Positions 20,201-32,704 of a DNA stretch of 64,000 nucleotides are shown piece after piece. Positions within the stretch are counted from its first letter, which is position 1; the number at the start of each line of letters is the position of its first letter. Source of the stretch: Ochromonas danica (Eukaryota > Sar > Chrysophyceae > Chromulinales > Chromulinaceae); assembly GCA_015146655.1 (NCBI GenBank), contig VKHL01000067.1, positions 1-64,000 of the forward strand. The letters run 5' to 3'. The translations under genes were made by a program, and so were the position numbers. The notes under the pieces are model-generated. The model worked only from the letters and a program-made list of their open reading frames with translations. It was not told the origin of the DNA and searched no databases.

Positions 20201-23200
20201 AGAATTGCAATGTCTCCACTTTGTTTCGAATGTCTTTCGTCTTGACTAAATACTTTATTAAGCCGACAATCGCCTCAAAAGTATACATATCCTGATCAAT
20301 GCATAACTTTATGAGACGATAAATCTTCGATCGAATTTGTTGCAGCTGCTCGTCTGATAGAGCGGATCTGATTATGTCCCAGTGCTCCGTTCTAGAAACA
20401 ATTGGAGGTGGGGAAAGTGACAGTCTAGCCGAAGGGTATTCATCTTTATCCCCCTCAACATAGTCCAGCGATCGACCGATAAAATCCATCTCGCCGACGT
20501 TAGAGCCGTTATGAGCAGAACTTGACAACGGAGAAGAAGGAGATTGTAACGGGCCAATATAATCGTAATGTGCATAGAAAGTGTCAATAAATCGTTGTGG
20601 GGAGCTGGCAGATGGAAAATGACTCAAAGCCCAATCCCGCATGGCGTTAGTTAACCAATCGAGCCAGCAAATTTGCACTAGTGCTGAAGATCGCGACCAA
20701 AGCTTGAAATTACATAATATTGCATCGAAGCAAGATTCCTTTGCTCCGCTATCATCCTTTAGATTTTCAAGAATTGCAATAAACTGGTTCAAAGTGATGA
20801 GGTTGAAGCAATCAGCTGGTGCCCTTTCTAGGAAGTCTCTGATGACAGCAAATCCACCACATCGCAGAAATATTCGTTTGTTCTCATCATTATCTTCCAG
20901 CAAGGTAGTGAACAACCCCAACACAGCTGGAAAGAAGTTGCCATCCAGTGCTTGGTTGGATAAACCATCGCCGTCATCAAACGACTCGCTGGAATCGCTT
21001 CTCAGCATTCGAAAGCGGTCGTGACTGATCAACTGAGCAAAGAGAGGAATAACCACCTTGATCCCACCCAATGAGTTCAATGCCAGTCGAACATCCTGCA
21101 AGGTTGAACGATACGTGCCAGGCAAGCGCATGGCGTGCATACGACAATGTTTCGGCAGATCCGCACGCAAATCATCGTTCACTTCCACACCATTCGGCAA
21201 TCGCCAAAGCACTTCGTTCTTTTCCGGTGTATTGTCTACGAAGTACTTCCCTCTCAAGACAACAGGATTGTATGCCAAAAGAATTTTAGCCGTCACACTG
21301 CCATCATCTATCGCAGATTTTTTATCCCCTCTCCGTTTGACAGCTGAAGCAGAGAAATCTCTGCTGCCAACAATATGAGATTTGAAGTTATAGATATAGT
21401 CTGGCCCCAAAGCATAGATGCCTTGAACCTGTTGATCTGTCAGCGCTTCACCAAAGAAATATATCGCTCCCAACTGACCACGCAGTGTCTGGTGTTCTTT
21501 TTTGTTTCGATAGCGCCTGGCACCATCCCCAATGAGTGGCTCAGGAACTGTTTCGGGCATCTTCCACAAGCTAATCTCCTCTTTGTAGAGAAGATGATCG
21601 AGATATAGCTTTAACTCAGATCTAGCGTAGAAGTGCGGTGAGGTTAGGGACAGCGCCAAGAAGTACCACTTATCCTCCATCAATTCCATTCCATAATGAG
21701 GCTCAGGGCTAGCTGAAAGAGTGGCTCCTTGGTCATTGATGTACTGAAAGCAGAGGGTGATGGCTCCACCAGGTTTTGGCTGTTTCAAAAGAAGTTGGAA
21801 ACCACAACCATTCTGATCCCTCAGACTGAACACACGAGGAACGTAGCTGATCGAATTATAGTCGATTTTGGGTGATTCTACTCGCAGCCAACAAGAAAAG
21901 GAAAAGCCTTTTGTTTTGGGCCAGCGATAGATGGCGGGCAAAAGCAAACCACTTTGATTGCCATCAAAGACAAAAGTATGTTTAGGGCCGAATTCCTCGC
22001 GAAACATACCTTGCAAAGCCTGGATTACTTTCCAAGCATATGCAGGACTGCTGCCATCGTTTCGTTGTAGGATGCGGAAAAGATGCTTGAGTGAAGAGAC
22101 AGATACCATGTACCGCCCAAGGAAGTCCAAGAGCTCTGCATTGCAAGTTTGAATGCTATCTGGTATGTAAGGGAAGAGGTCAAGGACAATATCAAATACT
22201 TTGGGTCTGGCAGAGGAGCAAACAGCGAGGTTCACCAGCGAGCCACGGCCAGAGACAAGGTTACGAAAAGACTCCAGAGCAAAGCGTTGTATAGGGAGAG
22301 AGCAATGTGGAATGAGCTGGAAGAAGTCCGGCAAAATAGCTGTGTTGCGAATGGTAGGCTTGTCGTCTTCGTGTCGCGCGAAGAGACCGGGAAGCGCCGA
22401 TGAAGAAGAGACTTTGCCAAACAACGATCTGTACTCCTTTCCTGCATGCGGACCATCAAGCATTACGTCGAGAAGTATTACAATAGTCTCCTCGCTCGGT
22501 GATCGATCAGCTGTAAGAATCAAGCCAACCAATCCACTGGCACTTTTGCTCCACGATGGTGCAAAAGGTTTCTCTTTGCTGTCAAGAGACGAGAAAGAGA
22601 AGGACGATCCGAATCGCACCCGCGAAGAGCCAAACTTCTCGCGACTAGTACTCAACAAGACGCGCAGCGCATTTTTGCATGCTTCGTTACCACTGACAAT
22701 GGCGGTTAAGGCTGCCAAACCCGCACCAAGAATAGTTCGATGGGACAAAGCGAAATCAAACACTTCGTTGGACTGCGACGTTGGAGACGGCAGATCTTGA
22801 TCACCAAAGCGCCTTGCCAAAGATCGTAACAATTCGCATATCATATTTTCTCTTCGAATGAACTCTTGTATATAAATCCTCGACGTGACGAGACTTTCGT
22901 CTCGCAAAATGTTACTAATCGAGTCCAAGCATCTGCAGGCTGTAACGACACCAAATTTCCTGTTAGGCAATCTGCCGGAGACCGAGACCAGTTGAAAGAG
23001 AATCGCCAGAACCTCTGCAACTAGTGAACGCAAGGCCAGCTTGTTTTTCTGTCTCTCTGAGTATTCCGTTCCTGACTTCTCCATAGAGATCATAGAGGAT
23101 GCACAGGAAGTAATTATAGCTTCCATTATTTCCAATCCAGCCATTTGAAAATGCTCATTCAATAGCAGAGCTGTGATGGTGAAAAGATATTGTCTAATTT

Positions 23201-25897
23201 TGATGCTCTTATCAGCGTTGTCGATCCCTCTCACAAGCGGATCGGATAATCTTCGTTCTTTTCGTAATGAAACACCCGTAATTGAAACGCTACTATTGCT
23301 AACAATGCTTGGATTGCTTCCACTCCGCCCTCTGGTTAATAGACCAATTTCATGAGACAGATCTAAAGTCACATTGCCATCCGGCGACATGAAGAAGTCC
23401 TTACAAGTTAATTGCGCATCACTCCATGGCAAGAGAAAGTGCAAGAGTGCTTGTACCACTCCAAAGCATCCAGCCATCTCCATAAATGATTTATCAGCCG
23501 TACCAGGGACCTTCCCCCGCAATTGATAGTCAATGATATCGAGCAAACAACGCACCATGCGCTGCTTGAAATTTAAAGACGTTTCAAAAGCCATCGAGCG
23601 CACGATGTCGTTCAGATTCAACACTAGGGATACCATTTGATAAACAACATGGCCGGGACTATGGGAATGCTTGCACAAAGATAAGGTGTAGCGTGTCATC
23701 ACCTTCAATATGATATCCTCAGGACTCAAATACGATTGAACAGAAAGTTGTTCAAGATGGAAATGAATTGAGAAAACAACCAATCCATGGAAAAAGTCCA
23801 TGATGTTCTTTTGCAGATATAACCACAGATAGATAGGATGGTATTGCCTCTTCTTAACGCAGGACAATCTGATGTAAAGTGAGTTCTGTGCTCCCCAATC
23901 GAACTGAGCATCTTCAAATATCTCCGAAACATAGGTTGGAAAGTTGCTATAGGCTAAAAGAAATTGATCTCCAAGAATAAAGTTAAACGTTTCGAACTCG
24001 CTTATCAACGAGAAAATCGAGCTAGCATCAGCTGCCGTGAACATTTGCGATATGAACTCGACAAACTTCAGCTGTGTCAGAGGAATGCTGAGGCCAGGGC
24101 CTTCTTCATTAATCGCTTCCAGACTAACCAAAGGAACCGAAAAATTGCGGAAGAAACAGTCAAACGCCTCGTAAACGTAGTGAAGGTCTTCCTTCGGAAT
24201 CTTGGAAGGAGCGGAAGCAGTCGATTCACTCTCTCTGGAGAGAAGATAATAGCCCAATAGCTCGGAAATAACGCTGTCCCATATCAACGACCCCGCGTAA
24301 GTCTTTAGGGCATTGAGGACAGATGAGCGAGTACTTTTCGTTAAAATTCGGTAGTTGGCAAGTTCTGTCCCTCGGACCTTCTCGCGTTTGCTTGATATCC
24401 TCGACTCTTCCTCCCTCCATGGCCAGAGATCATGACTCGTAGCCACTCGACCAATTCTCAGCTCTTGCTCAATTAAAACAAAGTGATCCCTTGATTCCGC
24501 CATCTGCTGCACCCAGTCCCCAGGAGACCTCAGCTGATCGAATTCTCGGCTTAGCCATGCAAAGAGGTCTGCAACGGCTGCTGACGACAGAAGGCGTAGA
24601 GAATAATGCGATGCTTCTGGTTTAGCTTTTTGGAGATGCTTCAACAGCGAAAAGTTGAAGCGCAGACACAGCAGCTGCCTCCGAACGAAAATTGGCTTGT
24701 GCAGGATATCCACACGTAATTTCATATCAAACGAACGCTCTACAGCCTGGAAGACAGAAACCTCAGATAGAATAACGTTCGGACAAGTCGATGTTAAGCC
24801 AATGACACCGTGCAAAGCTTCCACCTCCACAATCATCATCCAGACCTTAACTTTCTCCGAGACATGCGAAAGTTGCTGCCATCCAACAATTGCCATTAAC
24901 AGATCCAGCAGCCACTTTAAGCTTCCTGCACTGACCAAGTTTTGAAGATAGTCTGTTTTCATTTTTCTGCCTTCAGAGGTGAGAGAGGAGTGTTCCTCAT
25001 TGAGAAGACTCTCACGAGATATCACCGTCTGCCAATCACGCGAAGTCTCTTCGAGGAGCTGATTCACCACAGCCTGTGACCAAGGCTGAGGAAGAAGAAA
25101 GTCCGAAAACTCTAATGGTTCTAAATCAAACCCTTGCCCAATGAGTTGAATCACAAGCAAAAGCGCTCGAAAGAGCTTGCAGAGAACTTCCTCCTCCAGC
25201 ACCATATGACAGCTGCCAAACTGGGTTTGAAGCTGCCGTCCCATTTCCAATATCAAGTAGGAGAATTGAGTATCCATAGTTTGCTTCACGGCTAGACAGT
25301 TGCGCGGCCATCGCATCAGAATGCTCAAGGCATGCAGAAGGTCGAGGAAATCGTCCCAGCCACGCGAATCTGGCAATGGAGAAAACAAGGAGGTGACAGA
25401 GATCAACTTCGGCAAGTCAGCATTGTTCTCGTGGTTGTTGTTACTGTCTTTGCTACTGCTGCTGCTGACAGGGTTAGTTTGTTTGTCCTCAACTGATGCG
25501 AGGCTGCGGAAGAGCTGCCGCGCAAGCGCACACACCATCGAGGCTGCGTGGCCTCCGCCTAGCTTTACTATTTTGCCTTCATAGAATTCAATGACAGCAG
25601 AAGCGATCGAGTGAAGACTCTTTCCGCCTGCGTCTCCATCGCTGTGAGCATTTGCTTGGCATTCTCCCCACAGCCTCCGCAGCTCTTGGCCTGGCACATC
25701 CTCACTGAACACAGCACACATAAGACAAGACTACCAAGGAGGATGAACGAGATTTACCTGAAATCTTCGAGCAAATTAATGGTCTCGTCCAGGTGGGGGG
25801 CAGGCAAGTCGCTCTCTTGGGAAGAAGCAGTTGCGGCTAGGCCAGCACCCTGCTTGGATTTGTTTCGGTCGCCAAAAAACTTGAGGAGTGCCGACAT
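14298..25897 (-). CDS. Giant BEACH-WD40 protein (LvsA/WDFY3/neurobeachin family)
   Basis: Model: exons 25897-25758, 25704-14451, 14363-14298, introns of 53 and 87 bp; 3819 aa, close to Dictyostelium LvsA and mammalian WDFY3. Exon 1 encodes MSALLKFFGDRNKSKQ and splices to the main frame as LLEDF-SEDVPG. The last exon adds DSEYLRRKLHRQLIEIGMLSI after RILAQ. Long helical armadillo-like N-terminus; a concanavalin/LamG-like domain at about 1310-1500 (GFSFSCWLRVE); PH-BEACH at about 2770-2900; BEACH core from about 2910 ([36 protein letters not shown]); WD40 repeats from about 3480 (GHDDTVNCL, SGSDDGTIMI). I see no FYVE finger, unlike WDFY3. Family members are cytosolic scaffolds in vesicle traffic, lysosome biogenesis and autophagy. 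The subfamily is uncertain. Confidence 0.9.
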
Positions 25898-26400
25898 GTC
25901 AAATAATCATATAGTTTTGAGACATGCGATAAAACATCAATAGCACCAGGACAAGGCGCCTGTATCTTCTGATCTCCCTTCTTCTTAAGTTAACAACACT
26001 GCCCCAAGTGTGGAGGCCAGAGCAGCCAACCGAGACCTTTAGACTGCCAGAATTCTAAACTCCCAAATCTCCAGATCCTGGCAGCAGTCACTCTAATTTT
26101 CTCTGTAGATGTACAGTACCGTAGCGACTTAGTCTAGACTATTTACTGATTGGCTCTCTTCGACACTGTTATACACGCTACTGTAGTACTAAGTATCTAC
26201 TTACTAATACTCTCATGAACAAAAGCTATTTTTATTTTAGTGGAAGCTTGATTTTCAAAATTATTATAGTAGATATTACGATAACAAAGTCTGAAGTATA
26301 ACCGCCACCGCCATCCAATAACCTCACTAGCAAAACAGACAGCAGGATGGCCAAGACAGAAAGAGTGGGACAATCTATGTACAAAAAGCAAGCTGACACT
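25898..26400. other. Intergenic region with a 12-bp palindrome and TTAAGTTAA motif
   Basis: A 503-bp gap between the BEACH gene start and the FYVE gene stop, both on the minus strand. TTAAGTTAA is at 25985-25993, 88 bp upstream of the BEACH ATG. A perfect palindrome TAGTCTAGACTA is at 26130-26141. The segment 26200-26320 is AT-rich. I find no gene. Confidence 0.5.
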
Positions 26401-29400
26401 CTATAGTGCAGCGCCGAGCGCCTCGAGCAGCTCAAAGGTCTCCACGGGGTCTCTCATGGACTCGAAGTTGCCCTGGCATTTCTGCAATAACTCCGTGGCC
26501 TCTTCGACTGACACCTTCAGCAGTCCACTATTCATAATCTCTTTGGCTTCTTCGCTGTAACCTGCCAGTATGAAGTGAGCAAAAAAGTCAAGTGCTCGAG
26601 ACTTTCCGCCCTCGGCGACCATGCTCTTGAGGTCTGTCTCTTCGAGCTCTTCAAGAAGCCATTCGACATCTTTCTTCAGCGCCAGAGACAAAGGAGAAGA
26701 TCCAGAGCGGTCACTGGACAAGATGTCGGCACCACGAGAGATCAGCTCTCTTCCCACAGGCGCGAGGTTCTGATCCACGGCATGCCACAGCAGCGACCGC
26801 TGGTGCATGTCCTGCAAGTTCACCGACACAACCTCTTCATCTATTAGCAAGAGCAACGAGTCTTGCAGTGTTTCCCTCATGGATCGATCTTTCCGAGGAC
26901 TGGCAGCTGCAAGCTCTCGAAAGAGTGACCACGCCAGAGAGAGTATCTCTGGAGGGGAGAAGACGTTCTCCACACTCGCTTTCACGCCTTCGGGGTATGC
27001 CAACAACTTCTCCAAGTCTCCATGGAACAAAGCTTGTTTAACACCATCCTGGGTCAGAGGAGCAACGCAGGAAGCGGCCGAATCGTTCACTGAATCAGAG
27101 CTCTGCCGGCCAGGCCCCAATCCTCTCTTGTCAGTGGAAGTTGACAAGGGAGAAGGAACAGCAACGCCCACAGAGCGACTTTGATCGCTCACCATACTTT
27201 TAATAGAACAAGTGTCCGTGAAGTCTTCCAGCTGGGGCATGAGAGGAGTTTGAAGAAGAGCTTCTTCGTTGGAGGGCGAGAATGGCGTTGAAATCGGACT
27301 TAAGTCAGACAACAGAGGGATGGGCTTTTTACTGGTTGACAAGAACTTATATGATTGAGCACTGTTCACTGAGAGAAAGGTCTGGGGGGTACGATCACAG
27401 GGCAGGGATGAGGCTACGGAAGAAGAAGCAGCGGAGTAAACTAATTGCGGAGCGGAGATCAAGGGGCTGGCAGAAGAGGAAACAGAATGCGGCGTCTGGA
27501 AGGGTTTATAGGAGCGACTAAGACTCGGGATTGGAGAAAGACTGCGCACAGACATGGAAGAGTTGCCTTGGCTTCTCTGAACGTGGCCATGAAGATGACT
27601 GCCTTTCTCGCTGAGGGATGAAGAGAGAATGTGTTCACTCCCGCGTGGGCTTGGATGGTTTCCAAAGCGCATCGGAGTATTTGGTGTCGATCTTGTAACC
27701 AAAGCAGAAGGGCTGGGCGAAACTTCACCAACTCCTCTGCGTCCTTTGGGCGTCAGAGATTGCGTTGCAGAGGCTCTTGTGGAAGTGGTAGTGCGGTCGT
27801 TCGAGTTTACACTCATCGATCCCTTCAAGCCTGCAGGTGGCAAGCCATCTGAGGCAACCGTGGGAAAGTCCATTCCCAAGGAAGAAATATCATCTTGCTC
27901 GACAAGATCGTCCAGAATACTGTGGTCTTGGTCTCCCGCCACCTCCTCGGCGGCGATCTCATCCAACAAAGTACGGTAAGCGCTTTCTTGACGATGACCT
28001 TTATCATCATCAGCAGATATGAAGTTCTGAAGGTATCGATGAGATCGCTGCTGGATGTTTAAAGGCTCGAATGAGTTGTCCATGTCCATCAAGCTGGTGT
28101 CGACGTCTTCCTCGCCATTAACCATCGGCGAAGCTATCGCAGCTTGCTTAAAAGAGGCGCTACGATGAAATCGTGGCTGAGTCTCAATGCTCGAATCGAA
28201 AAGCTGCAAGTACTCGCACTCCTCATAAGCAGGATGGCGTCGCAAATGTGCGCTAATTGTGCCATGAGCTTCCTTGTAATTGTAGTCGTCAAGCTTCGAC
28301 TTGAGGCCTTCTTTCCACTCTGCTTTTCCTCGCTCAAGCGGATTATCACTTTCAGCAAGCCATTTGGGCAAAGCATACCAGACAGCTCGCATCTCGATTA
28401 TGTCAAGTCCATCGTAAATGTACTTGCTGCGAAAATCTGCTAAATGGATCTAAACAGTCACATGCAACCACTTTGAGATGCGATATAGGATTAATAGAAA
28501 GATCGCAATAGACTTACTTTCTTGATATCGTCTTTGTGCATGACAATGAGCCAGAGGATCTTCGTGTTCCAGATTCTTGTCGCCGCGCTATCGGGAAGAC
28601 CGAGTTTGCGCAGCGCTACTACATTAGACTTGTAGATATCTAGTGGAATCAGCTCTCTCATGGTACGGTAAGCTTCTTCATAGCGGGGAAGCATTTCCTT
28701 CTCCAGAGCCTCCATCTCTGCTATATAGCGAGCCAAACGAGTTTCCTCCGTCTCCACACCAGGGCGCTGATTGTATCGCCTGACCTTCCCACTGCCCCAC
28801 ACCGCATCGACAGATCGAGTCCTCACACCGCTGTCGCTTAAGGGAGAGTATTGAGCTTTCGGTCGAGAAGTCATGGGCTTGATATCGAGAGCGGACAGGG
28901 ACTGCCTGCTGGCTGTTTTCTCTAGAGCCTTCCCATCGTGATCTGCTTGCATTGTGAATCGATAGCTGGACTCATAAGGGAGATCGAAGTCGGGCATCTT
29001 ATCAAGCGGGGAGAAGACGCCCGGCTTCAGTCCAAAGCAGTTCTTGCAAACCCGCGAGACTGCTTCCTCCAAGAAGGGAATGGGCGAAGAGTAAGGAGAG
29101 CAGTCATGACAGACCAAGGCGCCACAAGCTCGGCAGTGATGCTTTAACCGCCCTTTCATCCACCCAAAAGTCTTGATACAGATCATGCATTTCTCCAAGT
29201 CCGTGTCGATGACCCAGCCCACTTTGTATTTGCTGTCCACGAGGTAGACGCGACGGATGCTTCGCACCTGCTTGTTCAGCAAAATCTGCTCCTTCATCAC
29301 TTCGGCCTCATGATCATTCATGCCATCGAAGAACTCTTTCTCTCCCTCCAAGGCTTTAATTTTGGCCCGCAGAGTGGCTATGGGACGATTGTCGACATCT

Positions 29401-29459
29401 CGAGGATGATGAGTCGACCAGCGGCCTCGGCGTTCCCCATAGACTTCGCGTCCGCTCAT
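26401..29459 (-). CDS. FYVE-type zinc finger protein with C-terminal ankyrin-like repeats
   Basis: Model: exons 29459-28518 and 28449-26401 with a 68-bp GT-AG intron in phase 0; 996 aa. The splice joins DDIKK to IHLADFRSKYIYDG. A FYVE-like finger lies at about 82-145: WVIDTDLEKCMICIKTF, then RLKHHCRACG and CHDCS, then RVCKNCF. The signature R(R/K)HHCRxCG is present as RLKHHCRACG, so phosphatidylinositol 3-phosphate binding on endosomes is likely though not certain. An acidic helical region at about 235-350 (ARYIAEMEALEKEMLPRYEE) is of unknown class. A long Ser/Pro-rich disordered stretch follows, and ankyrin-like repeats lie near 850-950 (LQDMHQRSLLWHAVDQN, SRGADILSSDRSGSSPL). Role inferred: an endosomal adaptor. 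No close named relative is recognised. Confidence 0.78.
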
Positions 29460-29933
29460 GCTACCTTATCTTCCAGTAATTTGACAGAGGGAAGCTGTCT
29501 CCGATCTGATGGGAGTCAGACCAGCACGCTTTCTTTTTCGCTGGAGGCCAGGCGGCTGTTGCTGGATCATCGGCGGAAAACGCGTTTAGAGCTGAAAAAG
29601 TCCGCAGACCGTGAACAAAATCATCGTAAAGTCTAGAAATGTTTTCGTTTTCTCGCCAATCCATTGAGATTTTTATTTTCGATATTCGTTAAATGAGGAG
29701 CATTTCCCTATAGCTTGATTTGTGAGACGATTTGCAAGAGTCATCAATTCAAACTCTTCAGCGTTCAGCAGATTTGAAACGACGACGCAGGTTAGCTAGT
29801 TATTAGACAAGCTTCTTCAACAGACAAGCTCTCTACTAGTCCACACGCAATACACACTGGCACACTGGAATAGGACAACGACGACAATTCAACCACTCGA
29901 TACACAAACATCAATAGTTCTAAGGTAAAACGT
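29460..29933. other. Intergenic region between FYVE and GST_N genes
   Basis: A 474-bp gap. A 67-codon open frame (29461-29664, minus) ends just before the FYVE start codon; it has no recognisable domain and I treat it as 5' untranslated sequence. Nothing else is seen. Confidence 0.4.
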
Positions 29934-31154
29934 CTAGGCAATGAGACTGTCACCACAAGGCTCTTGCTGCTTGTCAGCATCCTTCCCTTCGACTTTCGCA
30001 CCTCCTCCCATATCCTGCTGTTCGAGAGGAATAGTGTAAACATCAAGCAAGTAACGCACTATTTCAGCGCTCTCGAACATCTCCACGCCGGTGTTAGGGT
30101 CTTGCAGAAAAGGCACTTGGAAACGACCCGTCAGCTCGTAGAGCTTGTCTCTGTTAGCGCTACCACGAGCACAAGGCACATAAATATAAGCTAATCCAAG
30201 ACTGCTCAACGTCTCCCGAACAGGTTTGACGAACGGACTGCCCTCGTAACCCCAAAGCACAACAGGCTCCATCGTGTCGATGTCTGGACGCACTGAAGGG
30301 AGTAGACGAGAACTATGCAGAGTAGCACAAACCCTTAGTTAATAAAACCCTTAGCTAATAGAGACACTAACATGCCTTACCCTTCATTGCTGCGAAGAGC
30401 AGACGCGTAGACTGACGACCACACCGCGAAGTCCTTTTTCAAAGTCCACGGGATTTTACTTTCGCCAGGCCCATCTGATTGGTATACACGAAGAATGAGA
30501 CAAACATCTTGGCAGGTGTGGCGCAAGGAAAGGAGAAGTCTTACAGGTGCGGAAGAGATACGCAATGATGTCGTCCGACTCGTGCATCTGCACCTCGCCG
30601 TCGATGATAAAAGGAACAGTTCTCTTGCCTCCTGTCAAGCCCGCAAGATGGTCCGACCAGCCTGTGCGTGCACCGGGGCAAGGTCTGCACTGCAGAGGAA
30701 GGTCGAGCAGAGAGCAGGCCTCGCGCACTTTGCGGCAGTAAGGCGAGGCCTCGTACTCATAGAGAATGATGGGCTCATTAGGCTTTGGATATTTATCCAA
30801 TACCGTTGAGCCATCTCGAAGAAAGCCTAAAGTGCCTGGCCAAGGGCCTGGTTTGGAAGAGATGGGAGTCCAGCCCACAACGAAGACACCTGTGCCCAGC
30901 CGAGCCAAGGCGGAGAGAGCCCCGGAGGCGAAGCCGCTATAGTTCCCATCCGCAATTCGCAAGGGCTTGGGCTCAGGTGGACGGAAGCCGGGAGGTGGCG
31001 CCAAACGACGCTGGGAGGGGCTGGGGTTGGCTCCCGAACTAAGACGAGTGCACAAGACCGCTTTTGTGCCAAGGCGTCTCGAAGTCTTGCTAACGAGCAT
31101 CAGAGCAAAGGGTATCAAGGAAAGGAAGAAGAGAGGGAAAAGTTGTGACTTCAT
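29934..31154 (-). CDS. Tandem GST N-terminal (thioredoxin-fold) domain protein with signal-like N-terminus
   Basis: Model: exons 31154-30545, 30474-30381, 30312-29934; introns of 70 and 68 bp; 360 aa. Splicing gives YLFRTY-GPGESK and NEG-SRLLPSVRPD, matching the linker between domains in plant and algal two-GST_N proteins. Domain 1 (about 130-205): YEYEASPYCRKVREACSLLDL, then TVPFIIDGEVQMHESDDI. Domain 2 (about 252-325): WGYEGSPFVKPVRETLSSLGL, then VPFLQDPNTGVEMFESAEI. The redox cysteine survives in domain 1 (SPYC) and is absent in domain 2 (SPFV). No GST C-terminal domain is present. The N-terminus MKSQLFPLFFLSLIPFALMLV looks like a signal peptide or anchor. In plants, relatives are plastid or membrane proteins of unknown substrate. 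No upstream ATG is in frame, so 31154 is the start. Confidence 0.8.
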
Positions 31155-32704
31155 GGCTTGGCGTTGGATCAACGAACCAATTCGTAATTCAATCGACTCA
31201 GCCACCACTCCGCGCTACGTCAACGCACCTCGCAGTGGGTCGGCACAGCACTGCACACAGCAGCAGCTACACCTTTAGACTTCCGTTTCTGTGTCCGGTG
31301 GAAGAAACGAAAACGGAAAATACAGCAGCAGCAAGGGCTGCTTCTCTTCTTAAGTTAAAATTCGCTCAACACCTCCAATCCATGGAATCCCAATGGAATC
31401 TGCTGGAAATCAAATCAAATCGAGAAATGTTGAGGACTTCCGACCCGATTGTGTGTTCTGACGGCATGATTTTGCCTGTAGTCTAATCATAGTTAATTCT
31501 ACAGGGTTGCTTATCGAAGGGTAATCTGTCTGACTTCTTGAGTCATTGTCATAGTCTAGAGGGAGTGGAGGGTGTTGAATGTCTTTGTTGATGATGACGG
31601 CTTCTTTGACAGGCTATATGCTTTGATCACTCATTCGTACAGCTAAGCTATTCACACAAACAAGTCAGTGTCTAGACTAGAAGGCAGTGGCTTCAAGACT
31701 CTGACAAGACCGCTGACATCATCCCGTGGAGAATCTGAAGTCTTCACTGAAGCCAAACGATATTCATGAGAGACTGCCTCTCTTTACTGCGGGATCTTCC
31801 CCATTTGAACAGTTCGTGCATGACGTATTGTTTCGGCAATCAATGCGCTGACGCTACAGTTTGATTATGTTGACCTGTATGGTGCCATGGCTTCAGGTTC
31901 TCGAACAAGTTGTTGAGTGAGTTGATCGAGCAGATCACACAGCTGGTGTTATGAGTTCAACAAGAAGAAACCTCGGCACTGGAGCAAACAAAGGCTGTAA
32001 TGGCTTTAGCCATTTTTAGATGTTGTGTTATGCAGTGAGAGCAATTTCCCTCCGATCAGTTTCTGAAGGGCAAAAGGTTCGAAAATGGAAATGCTGTGCT
32101 CGCAGAATGTTTGCCAAAATATCCAACGCTGTTGCTTGGTTATGAAAGAAGATGTTTGCAAAACGGCTCTGAGATATGTTCTTACCCGCTGTGATGGCTT
32201 TGTAAAAACAAGGCAATTAGAAAATGAAGATTCAAGATTTATGTCTACAGCCAGGTTGTCTTGGTCAAGCTCTGCCAACATCTCACTAAAAAGTAGAACT
32301 TTCGCACCAAGAGAGGTTTGCCCAGCCGTTGTCTCCATGCTATCGTGCTGTCCGTTGCAGTTCCAACGAGTATGAAATGTGTCGGCAGCGAAGATGTTGA
32401 CAGTTCTAGCAGCTGTCTTACACTTCTCATGTGCAAGTCTCGTGATTAGCGAGGATGGAGCAGACTGTTGGAAGAGAAGAAGACAAGTTGTTGTTGAACA
32501 TAATTTACTGTACAGTAGGCCCTCTGCCCTCGAGGAGGAATACAAACAGTCTAGTACAGTGTACTTGTACACCCATTAGACCTCTAATTAGCGGAGTCGA
32601 TAAGAAGGAAGACAAGCAGTGCAAATCACTCATATTGTGTATTATTATGTTATACATGACTATCATTTGCCGCATAAATTAATTACAATTAGATGATTGA
32701 TGCC
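31155..32704. other. Long intergenic stretch without a convincing gene
   Basis: This 1.55-kb gap is the longest apparently non-coding stretch here. TTAAGTTAA lies at 31350-31358, 196 bp upstream of the GST_N gene ATG. Variants of TAGTCTAGA occur at 31552-31560 and 31671-31680. One minus-strand open frame of 188 codons (32006-32572) shows no domain I can defend. The gap could hold a long 5' leader, a non-coding RNA or a decayed gene. Confidence 0.4.

Noticed and set aside
29461-29664. 67-codon frame just upstream of the FYVE gene as a first exon
   Set aside because: It stops before the FYVE start with no room for an intron, and has no recognisable domain.
32006-32572. 188-codon minus-strand frame with a VNIFAADTFH segment recalling SRP-type GTPases
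   Set aside because: No P-loop or other GTPase motif, no extended similarity, and the composition is not coding-like; treated as non-coding.
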